From positions 284,117 to 348,116 of the forward strand of contig NW_019091372.1 in NCBI RefSeq assembly GCF_001949145.1: a DNA stretch of 64,000 nucleotides, written 5' to 3'. Below are positions 44,506 to 55,030 of this stretch, piece by piece (position 1 is the first letter of the stretch; each line of letters starts with the position of its first letter). A program made the translations under genes and the position numbers. The notes beneath the pieces are model-generated. The model was not told the DNA's origin and searched no databases. It saw nothing but the letters and a program-made list of their open reading frames with translations. This DNA is from Acanthaster planci (lineage: Eukaryota; Echinodermata; Asteroidea; Valvatida; Acanthasteridae).

Positions 44506-47099
44506 TTATTATAAAATTCTGTGAAAAAGCACTGGTATTATTGTAGGAAAAGGTCTTAGCAGAACTCCAGAGGAAAATATATGTACTTCCAAGTCCAATT
44601 CTGGAGAGGGATGTTCACAGGTTAATTACAGGTAGCCCCAAATCTCTATGAATTGTGCTTTTAACCTTCCTGATTTAACACTCCAACTTGACTGCCTGTG
44701 AATTCTTCGGAGGCATCGACTAAACTGTGGTGGGGCTGCACTTGCCTAATTACACATGTATGTACATACATGTACGCGTTGGTGGGGTTTGAAAAAGTTG
44801 CAAACAACGCATGGAGAACATTTGGCAAAATATTTTGCTTCATCAGCAAGAGCACACTACAATGTAAGCACCAGTTAATTGCAAAGGACTGTGAGTGTGG
44901 ATTGTATATATATTGTTCCCTTTGATTGTTTACATTTTCGCGATGGGTCCTGCTGCCGAAGTAGGCGTAGTCTGTGCTTAGCCCTGGTACGTTTTCCAAA
45001 AGCAGCCTTCATGTAGGATAATAAATCAAAGTGTCCCAAAGCCATCAGAAAATCGAAGTCTTTGGTTCATCATCACTGTCGTCCGCGACGGGGAAAACTG
45101 TCCCGCCTCATCCACGGCGTAATCAAAGCTAATGCACCATCAAAAGAAAGAGTTGGGGGGGGGGAGGGGAGATATCGGGGACCGAGGTCGTAAACGCATG
45201 ACAAAGTTCGGTTTCTACATGATCAATAGCTTCAGGACTAGCACACCTTGGCTTGTGGGTGGCTGATTACACGCTAAGATGCCTCACATTATTAGGTCAT
45301 TCGCATAAAATTATTGCCTGAACTGCATTTGCAGTGATACATGTACTTGTAGCTGATAAGGAATTTTTAAAATTTCCTCAAGGCGTAAATACATTGGATG
45401 AATGCCCCATGCAAATGGTGAACTATAGGCAAGTACATTTTTCTAAATAAAATATACCTGTGCATGTAATATACATGTGGAATTCTGCATTTATTGCTCC
45501 ATCTCACAATAATGAAATTATGAATATGTCATCTTACAATTAAAGGAAAATGGTTAGGCCAACTTTTTATTACACTTATGAATTAGACAGTTGTACTATG
45601 CACCTTTAAAATTCCTCTGATCGTGAGAAAGACTTGTACTTTTGTAGAATACGGTATTAAGTATACTGTGCCAAAAACTAATAGGTTTGTATCCGTCATT
45701 CCAGGCATTCATGATCATTTTATTAAGGTAGCAAGAGACTCAGTGTGAAATGTGCCTGTCTCATGAAATATGCAAATAAGGCAGGTGCATGTGCATTACT
45801 ACCACTGGTTGGTGAAGTTGCTTAAATCTACGACATAACAATACAAATCTCCATGCACGCGTCACAATCGCCGTTTCTGTGCTAGTATAGGCTGACATGA
45901 GTGCCACACTTGAAGACAAGGAATTGTTACTTTCCAACCTCAGGTCACTGAAAACTTCACTTAGTTTCGAGAAAAGCATGCTCAAGTACAGCAAAGGCTG
46001 TAATATGGTTTTAACTGACCGTCAACGCTATGGTTACTAGCAGCTCCCCTACGCTACCGACAGTGTTGACGGCCACACTTGCCAACCAGTGGTTGCGCGC
46101 ATGCGCCCGTCAAATTTACATATTTCATGAGAAAGGTCCATTGCATTAATCAATTTTGGAGTTGGTCAATGGTAAGAAAAGTTGATTTACATTGACCAGA
46201 ACTACAAATTAATACACAAATTATTGTAGTTCTTACTGATTAGAGAAAAATATTCTTGCCAGTGACACAATCAACCTAAATGGGCACACCGTTTTCTGCA
46301 AACAGGCAAATGAACCTGCATTTTCCAACCTGCAATTTTGTAAACACAGAAAGAACAGCACACTTACATCTACGTGTTCATACATGTCTTTCAGAGGCCG
46401 TATCTGTTTAAAAAGGTTGAACTGAACCGGCTTCTAGAAATGCCAAGGCCACTACCGGTATATTCACCATACAAACACGCATGCACTAAAATACAAGTTA
46501 ATCATGTTGTACACGTGCATATGTTTTTCAGCTAGAGTACCGGCATCTTGATTCTCCTGATAATGAGGTACATGTACATGCATCGTTACATGACAATGAC
46601 AAAGTTGTGAGTCAGGTGCATTCACGATAGCACATGAAGTTGACCAATTTTGATAATGCCGCTTGAGTTGCTTCACAATCTACAGTGCACAGTACATGTA
46701 CAATGTATGTACATGTACAATACTGAACCACAAGCACTGACACAGAAACATGACTGGATCAAAAAATAGGAAAGTCAAGGGACTAAATGAGTGGAACTTA
46801 AAGAGGAAAGCAGAACAAAAACAGCGAGAGCTGCAATTTCTAATTTTGATGTGGAACACAATTCAGGCACTATCCTGATGGATTTTGGTCCATCCAAGTC
46901 CAACTATTCACAAGAACAAAGTGGAAAATGACTTCAAACTTACATGAACATCACATTTGCTGGTTTAAGTCCACTGTGGGGCTCATCAGTGAAAACGGCC
47001 GACAAAAATGCAACATCCAACGAAATCACAGAAGATGGAGAACAAGAGGTAGGACAGAGACTCGCATCAATTCAACACTGCGGATTTCATCCCTGCAAC

Positions 47100-47800
47100 A
47101 GACGTGATCACGTTGATACGGCGCTTTGTCTTATTTCTGAGATGGGCAGGCCTTATCCCAGTTTAAGGATCGCCGGTTACTGAGACAGCTCCTTCCACTC
47201 CTCAGTGACTGAGATTGCCGTGATGCGATCTTCCACGCGACAATTGTTCTGCCCGGCAGCAGCCCCCCTTAACCGTAGCACTGACAGCTGACGCCTGCAG
47301 TCGGGACAGAGGAACCAGCCTGCCTGCTCACCTCAGCACCTCACTAGCTGCTCAGAACCCGACCAGCACATATGGTGACAGCAAGACCATAGCCTACCCT
47401 TACATGGAGAAAATAATGAATGGCTGCCAAGCTCCCACGGTGTGTAGCTTTATAATGAATTGGCCTTTGGTTGGGGCATGGGACATGGCATGCAAGGCCC
47501 CCCCCCCTGTGCCTATTGTTATTAGTGTACACACATAAACACACATGCCAGTCTGTTCAGCATGCTCGACCAATGCTTCATTCTCAGCAGCGCGCGCTGC
47601 AGCTCACACACACAAGACACAAGCAGCAGACTTGTTATTTGCTCATGCATAATGCATGAGTGGGTCTGGCTAATTAGCATATAACTGAGAGAGCGGGCTT
47701 TGATTGGCTGTCTGGCATTTCCTCTTGTTTTATGTCCCATTGAGGAAATGCTGCATTGTGGGAGATCTGGCTGAATACCAGGCCATTATGTTGTGCTCTT
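47100..47800. promoter_or_regulatory. Candidate cis-regulatory island with POU and Sox palindromes
   Basis: Contains ACGTGATCACGT (47102-47113), ACAATTGT (47240-47247), the palindrome CTCATGCATAATGCATGAG (47642-47660), TAATTAG (47671) and GATTGGCT. Low repeat content and no coding frame. Confidence 0.3.
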
Positions 47801-49396
47801 ATTACAGACAAGACATAAAACAGGTCTGTCCTGTGAAAACAAAAACTTGTTTCCTGGTCAGGTCAAAAGAAGGATTAATCAATGAGCAAGCTCATCATTG
47901 TCTTGTTGCTTGGTGGTCATTTCCTTTGGAACACCAATTTCCCTCTGATTCCTTGGGTTTAACAGACATTTCAGGGATGAATTTTGTACAAGTAAAAAAC
48001 TAATTAATTGCCATTTCACAGCCAATTCAAAGTCTTCCATGTTCTTGTTCTCAAAATGTCTGATATTCAGCAGTCAATTACAAATACACAATTCAAAAAC
48101 AATTAGATACCGGTAAAGCATGTGTATCAGCTAAAGAAATGCTTTTTTTCAAGGTAATCTTTAATTTGTGGCCACTGGGGCTTTAGCTTTAAGAAAAAAA
48201 CAAATTTCACTTGTAATGTATACAAATTCACCTCAGAACTTCGATGGTTTTCACTTTAAAGACTTATATTTCTAATTCTGAAAACCCTCTATGAAACTGA
48301 TAAGGCCCAATGAAGACCACTACAAAGATATGCTGGCACAGGATCATAACTGAAATAAGCTTTTTGAGAACACAAAGCCTTTCATTAGAGTCAATGTACA
48401 TGTACGGTACCATCACATATGACAAAAGGTACTTCAGCCGCAGACATTACAGTAGCGTTATTGGTATTTTTCACACTTGTTGAAGTCATTAAAGTCAAGG
48501 ACACTGACAGGATGCCAGTTAGAAGACAAGTCACAAGTCACCAAATGTAAGAAAAATCAACAAAATGGTTGCTGGAGTTGTTTACAAGTTCAACATTATT
48601 ACCGGTACATTTTAACTGTGACTGGGTTTAAACAATTTGGCAAGGAATTGGAGAAAAATGAAACATTTGAAACAGCTTCAAAGAGGTTCCTCAGGGGGGC
48701 GGATTAGGTGAAAGATGAGTCAGGGCACAAGTACACATAGGCTGAAAATCATTTGGACGAGCCAGTATCTTGCTGCGTGATATGGTAACACTGCCTTTTT
48801 GAATCAAAATTATATAAAGGTAACCACAGCAACCTTCATGCTTTTTACAGGGTTTTGAGTGAACTTCTGGCACATGTAGGACCAAAGACAAAGCACCTGA
48901 CAGACACCGCACGTACTGTACATGTATTTAACTTAGACCGTATTTTGAAAGGGGTGTGAAATCTAATACCGCACACAAAAGGGCTCCAAATGCACTATGG
49001 ACCCCTTGTTCAATCAAAAAATGTCACCACGGTAACAGAAGGTGCCTTGTTCTGCACACCTCCCATGGGTTGTTATGCAAATTAGCCTAGGGATAAAAAT
49101 ACTGGGACAATGCCTGAGCTGGAGCCACTGACGCAAGTGGGTGCATAATGAAAAAAAAAAAATCGCGATGGAACCCCCTCGATAATGCAGTCTCATTGTT
49201 GCCGCCTTGAAAGGAATTTTTTTTTTTTGGCCTGTGGGGGAAGTGGGGGGAGAAAATGTTGGCGCTTTTCTCTTGGAATAAAATTTCAGCAAGCAGTGAA
49301 GTCATTGGTTGGGACAAACGTGCACTGCTGAAATGGCCTCTCAACAAATATGCACAAATAACGGTAGGTCATTTTGACTTCCTTATCAACAAATAA

Positions 49397-49562
49397 AGCC
49401 AACTCATGACACAACAAAAGATACAGGGACCTGACAAATTGCTTTGTTATAAAAGGAGTGGAAAAAAGAAAGACAAAAAAAAATTAAAGAAATGAGGATT
49501 CTCAGAATTTGCTCTTTACAACAGTATTTTATCACAGTATTCTCAATATTGGGAGCTGACTG
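49397..49562 (-). mobile_element. Tigger/pogo-like MITE, copy 2
   Basis: Reverse orientation of the 44326-44505 family: minus strand TA|CAGTCAGCTCCC, then GTAAAGAGCAAATTCTGAGA, TATAACAAAGCAATTTGTCA, GGTCCCTG and a decayed end GAGTTGGCT. Confidence 0.7.
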
Positions 49563-51039
49563 TAAATTTTAGAGTTTGGCAATGTACCCAGAATGTGGTA
49601 GACCATAATTTAAAAAGTCCATATTATTTGAATAGTTATAGTAAAATATTGAGATTCAAATTTCAACACCACTGTAACAATCACTGTTCTGATCCATCTT
49701 ACCTCTCCAGTTACTTACTGGCATGTATTTCTTCTAGTAGTGCACACTTGGCCGTTTCAATTCTACCCACAAAGCTCTACCATGGTGCACCGACCTGCAC
49801 ACATTTCAAATCATGTGTTATGTCATTGTGCACATACATGTATCCCAACCCTGCAGTATCAACTCTCCTCCATGGTTAGAGTCCACATGACTGAACTTGC
49901 ACTTTTGTGCCAGGTCAAGCCACTCACATCTCACAAGAGAGCAACAAAACCCCGGCAGAAAAAAAAATGGCGCCATCACTGAATTTTTTTTTCTTCTTTG
50001 CGCTCAAGACAGTTTGCCCATTCACGGACCAAATTCATGCAGGTAAATGTTTTACATTTGGCCACAAGATACGGTACTAAGAGGCAGTTTTACTTGTCTT
50101 AGAAATGAAGTGAATGAAATTGAAGTAATCAATTGAAGTGGCCAGTGAGAAGTAAGGATTCCTTTCCCAAGAAACCTTCAGCAGTTTACAAGCAAAATGC
50201 ATACATGTGTGTGATTGTACGAAGCCTACCAGACATGCAAACGGACAAATGCATCCAAATGCATACACCAAGGCACATTTATGACTAATTTCTCAATGAG
50301 AAATTCAACTGCATGAGCATCATGTATAAAGTTGGAAATCAACAAATTGACACATGTACACACTATACAAGTGCATTCACTTTGGTTAAATTTCAAAATT
50401 GGAGCACAGTAGCTCTCCGTACTTGTCAATGTGGGATTTAACTGCAGAATTAATCACTCACAAATTATGAAAATAAGAATATCTACCGGTAGGGCCTCCA
50501 TTTTTTCTATAAATGGGCTCCTAGTTGTCCATTCTGATTAAAAGGTAAAGTCAATTAATATTGATTTTTATATTTGGCTTCCCATTAAAGATCCAGCATT
50601 TCAGTTTTTGTAGCATTTGAATTTTGATTTTTCCAAAGTGAATGAAATACCAAATATTTTCCCTAATCAGTTCGTTTGAAATGAATCTTGTCAAGGTTTA
50701 GCATCTTAAAAAAAATTGAGTGAAAACACTTTTATTATCCAATGAATATTTCTTTGATTTTACATAAATTTTCATCCCTTGGGCTGCATTAACGCAAATT
50801 CCCCCGTTTTTCCTAATTACATTCATTGCCACCAAACAGACCAAAGACAGGTACGTACATGTATGCCCTCCGGTCTTATCTCAAATAGGTTTGCTGCATC
50901 CTTCTACAAACCTCACGGGTGGTGGTTGAAAAGAGAGAACACACACAAACCTGGTCATTACATGCATGCCACTGCATCATACGTTCTGCTTCATTTACTT
51001 GCGTGCCTTGACAGGGCACCCGACGCTTTCTTCACCGGT

Positions 51040-51340
51040 TCCCCGTAATTTGCATTCACAGCTGAAACAATGCCTGGTTGCCGACGGCCATAGGGGAGCA
51101 GGAACCGAGAGAAGAGTAAAGGAAGGGGGGGGGTTGTAGTCGAGAGACAAACAGCCCAACGCGTCAGCGAGTAAGATGCGCATCACGGCACGCAATGATA
51201 ATTCCGCCAAGCGCAGACGGAACACTGTTGTGGTTCCATGCGGCGGACAGCATTATGAAAGATGACCGGCGGAGCATGAACAGCAAGCCGGGCGACAAAA
51301 GCAGCCGCGAAAGGTATTAAAAAAGAACGGGGAGCCTCGG
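51040..51340. promoter_or_regulatory. CpG-bearing island, candidate enhancer or alternative promoter
   Basis: Visibly more CpG than its surroundings, with TGTGGTT (Runx-like) inside GGAAC...GTTCC at about 51218-51236 and no repeat. It lies about 0.8 kb downstream (minus-strand sense) of the candidate exon at 52127-52265. Confidence 0.25.
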
Positions 51341-52126
51341 AATCCAGGAGAGTCTTTTCTTCTTGAGCGGCTTTCTTAATGGAACCATGGCGGGGTGGTT
51401 CTTGCTGACAAATATAAAAAAAATTGATTAGTTTTCCTGAAACAATGTGGAGAGGTGTATTATAATTCCACTATTGAATTCTGCATGGCCGCCCTGAGAT
51501 TTTACTGTGATGGAATGCCAAATTATTTAAGCCCCAAATCTTAGCTCTGTTGAGTACAAATTACAATGTAAAAAAAGGTTATTTTTAAGATTGTGTTATT
51601 GCATGTCAAAAGAAAACAACTTTCCAATGTATGGTTCCAAGAGAGCCTAAATCATCAGAAAATTTACAGCTCTTCCTTTTTACGGCTGATCAAAATTAAT
51701 GCTGATGAACACTGAAAGCATGGCAGGCATACAAAAGCTGGGAAAATTTTCCTTGTCTGTAGAGAATTCCACGCTTACAGGATGCTGGCGATACAGTCCC
51801 CAAAAAAATCCATTTTGCGTTTGATAGTTATCACCCTGCATATTAACAAACACAGCCTCTCAATATCGACCTCTCACTTCACATTGTGGAGGGTAGTCAA
51901 CATTTCCTCTAAAGTTGGGGAAAAAACTACCAATATGCAACGAAGAACACCATCTGTCTCCTGACAAAAGAATTAAAATAAACAAAACAACTGCATCAAC
52001 GGATCTGTTGATATCGCCAGAAAAATGATATGATTTTTCAAGATAAAGGTACATGTTTGTATTTAAATACATTTTATGACAGATAACAAAAAACACCCAG
52101 ACAACGAGAGTGTCCTTTACACATAC

Positions 52127-52265
52127 ATCGTGGTCTGAATTATCCTCAAAATTCAGTTCGTGTGTTCTGTATGCTATCAACTGAGGAAAATCTATATGTT
52201 CATTGTTATTCTTTATTGAGTTCTGATCGAATCCGTTTTCTCCCTTTGGCATTATCGCAGAATTT
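52127..52265 (-). CDS. Candidate 5' coding exon, possibly an alternative SoxD N-terminus
   Basis: Acceptor GATTATCCTTTTCAG opens at 52265, ATG is at 52252-52250, and the frame stays open for 42 codons to donor GAT|GTATGT at 52127 (phase 0). The peptide starts MPKGENGFDQNSIKNNNEH and ends NFEDNSDHD; hydrophilic and acidic like the SoxD N-terminus. It is on the SoxD strand, upstream of exon A. Joining to the main exon A acceptor is out of frame, but joining to the alternative AG 4 bp downstream (exon starting 25663) gives ...[11 protein letters not shown] in frame. No homology recognised. Confidence 0.35.
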
Positions 52266-52984
52266 CTGAAAAGGATAATCACGAAGGAACTGCATTCAAG
52301 ACAATCAAGCACAGAATATATTATAACTCATCCATTACTGTCAGGGCCAACAAGAAAAGGGAACACACATACACACCAAGAGAAATTAAAAAAAAAAAAA
52401 ACCACTGGTGGATATGAGTGGAAATTTGTAGATTCGTGGCACTTGTACACGTGTGTTTTGTATGAACAGTCTGTCGGGGAAGAACAATGTGCCGGGGCGG
52501 TTGTGTTTGCGCAGTAGTGAAATGGCACGTTGAACATTAACTTTGTGATGACACTTCCACCCCGGGTGACAATGAGCAACGGAACAACAGCCTCCGATAG
52601 AGTCCAACTGTGGCTTTTGTTCGCCTGTGAAGGAAATCGTGACACACATCGCAGTGAAAAAAAAAAGACGTGTACACACTTCTGTTTCTGTCCGGCTTGG
52701 CCGGTGTGGCTAGCAAACATCTCTATTGGTACATGTACATGTAGCTCTGCTGGACTGTGCCGAGAATGAAATCATGGAAGCACTCCTGACGCGGAAAATA
52801 TCAGTACTGTAGATTAGTACAAAGATGCCAAATCCAAACATTTTGTGAGATTGAATAAACAAAAACGCTATTTAAAAAAGAAAATTGACATGTATAGGAA
52901 GGTCCACCATAAACCCAAATATGAAACGACCGTGAGTACATGTATCTCCAAGAGCTTGGGCAGTCACATTAAATCGGTGTTTCA

Positions 52985-53312
52985 GTCATCATTATTTATT
53001 TATTACTTATTTATTTCTGGTAATGACACCAAGGATTCCTCAAAAGTGCCCTAGGCACTGTAGCTCGCAAGCCTGGAGAAACCTGTAGAGAGGAGACAGT
53101 TACAGTTTTAGAGGTGGGGGGAAAACCCCAGAGGAATATTCTGGGTAAAACCCACGGAATCAGGTAGGGACTGGAAACCCAGTCCACATGTGGACTAGGC
53201 CAGGATTCGAACCCGGACTGCAGAGGTGAAAGGCGAGGAAAGAACCACTATGCCAACCCGACTCCAATCCACCAATGACGGGGTGCTTCTGCTCAAGGCA
53301 GATACATGCTGG
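52985..53312 (-). mobile_element. tRNA-derived SINE, family 3, with leader and TTATT tail
   Basis: Read on the minus strand: a leader containing TCTGCCTTGAGCAGAAGC (shared with 30292 and 3298), TTGGCATAGTGGTT (A box), GGGTTCGAATCC (B box), then a body of about 200 bp and an AATAAATAA-type tail at 52985-53005. About 328 bp and apparently full length. Confidence 0.88.
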
Positions 53313-54402
53313 TGTTCAAATGTGACAAGAACATTATTGTAACCCTCATGATACACAGAGAGATGTACAAATTCCATTTATCAGTGCCAGCACCTTCAGT
53401 AAATGACAAAGTCTGATGCGGTCCAGGATGCATTCTTAAAATTCCAAGTTGGAAAACAATTTGCCCGTAGCTTATAGGCATCTGCTCAAAAGTCTAGATT
53501 TGAGACTGCCCTTGAAAACTCTCCCTTGGAAATGGTTGGAGCCATCTGGTAATAGTAGGAACTGACTCCAATAGATTCATTGAGGTCCTTCCCTGTCTTC
53601 AAGTGTCCTGCTGACCGGGAGTGTTGGTTTTGTTGGAAGCGCTGCGCACACATGCATCTCATAGTCGTTCGTGAACCATCGAAGTGACATTCCAACCAAA
53701 GAAACCTCCGTTGCTGGGAAATTCCACCCTCTCTAAGTTCAGCTTGGGGCCCATAGTGTACATGTCATTTAATTTAGGTTCTCATTAGCAGGTTGAAATT
53801 GTCCTGTGATCGACTACTACGACAAATACGAGTATAATGGGGATGCGTATGCTCTCCTTAAAAAACACAAGCAATTGTTTACTTCCTTTCATGTTTACAA
53901 CTTGCAAAAGGGGCCAAAGTGATGAATACGTGTACTGGAATACTTACGGGTACATCACGTCAAAGAGAAAACATACAGCTTTATACCCATGGCAAAGGTG
54001 TGCATCCTCAGAGAGTCCAAACTAGTCACTGAACAAAAGAGCTGTCAACGTTGAATTCTCAAGTGAAAACACACAAGCACCAGCTCTGACAATTGCACGC
54101 AGAGCCAACTGCATTCAATGTACACGCACTAATCTGTCCAGTGGTCCAAATGTAGCAGTGGGATCACAAATCATGTTGCACCTTGCTTAAGCATTTTTTT
54201 GGTCTCGGGCACTTTGGAACTGGGTCTTCAAAACAAAGGGGAAAAGCCTTAAAGGTGAAGTGTAGGGCAGCAATCACTAAAACAAACATTGAACTTTTGC
54301 CTCGGTGACAACGATTCGAGTATCATTTATTCGAGTCCAGTTTGGTATAATATCGATTGAAGTCAATACACCCTGCAGTTGTGAAAGTGAAGTGAACTGA
54401 TG

Positions 54403-54750
54403 TTGTCTGTGGCCTAGTGGTTAGGGTTTGTAGCTTCTGATCCTAGGGTCGGGGGTTCGAATCCAGCTGGTGGCGGCATGTTGTGATCCTGGGCAAGTCA
54501 CTTTACCCCCACTAGTATGTGCCTCTCTCCACCCAGGAGTAAATGGGTACCTACATTTACATGTATGAGGGCAGATATGATTATGTTTAGCCGTGTACAC
54601 CTGATATGGCAGCATCAGGCTGGTATACTCCCCAGGGAGCTGAGATGGTTTCAGGAATGTTCCGACGATGTGAACCCAATGTGCAGGGATAATGCACAGA
54701 GACTTTATAGTATTAGGCGCGTTATAAGAACTGTTTATCCTTATTCTTAA
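54403..54750 (+). mobile_element. tRNA-derived SINE, family 2
   Basis: TGGCCTAGTGGTTAGG (A box) and GGGTTCGAATCC (B box) are well preserved. The body runs through GGGCAAGTCACTTTACCCCC and a 3' end TTAGGCGCGTTATAAGAA followed by a degenerate A/T tail, a layout typical of SINEs mobilised by L2/CR1-like or RTE-like LINEs. About 345 bp and apparently full length. Confidence 0.88.
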
Positions 54751-54848
54751 AAGTGTTTACTTGCTTCAGGCACAATGGCACACAAATGAAATTGAAAAGT
54801 CAGAAAAACATTTAGGGCTGCAGCAAAGCTGTAACAAATCCTCATTTT

Positions 54849-55030
54849 GTGACTCGAGTCGAGCCAAGTTTGCTTTTTGGGGCCTGAGTCTTAAAAACTT
54901 TGGCAAGATTCAGGTCTTCAGATGAAGGACTCGACTCGAGTCAATTCATTTGCTGGCAGTAACTCGAGTCAAGTCTCTTGATCATCAGGACTCGAGTCGA
55001 CTTGCCAAAAATTGTCACTCAAGTCAAATC
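54849..55030 (+). repeat. Cluster of ACTCGAGTC palindromes
   Basis: ACTCGAGTC or one-base variants (CTCGAGTCAA, ACTCAAGTC) occur about seven times within 180 bp in both orientations, giving a self-complementary array. Confidence 0.8.

Larger units (their letters stand above)
43391..52126 (-). other. SoxD 5' intron/upstream DNA, third part
   Basis: No recognised gene. Contains two Tigger-like MITEs and the islands at 47100-47800 and 51040-51340. The palindromic GTACATGTAC word is dense around 44750 and 46690. Confidence 0.6.
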
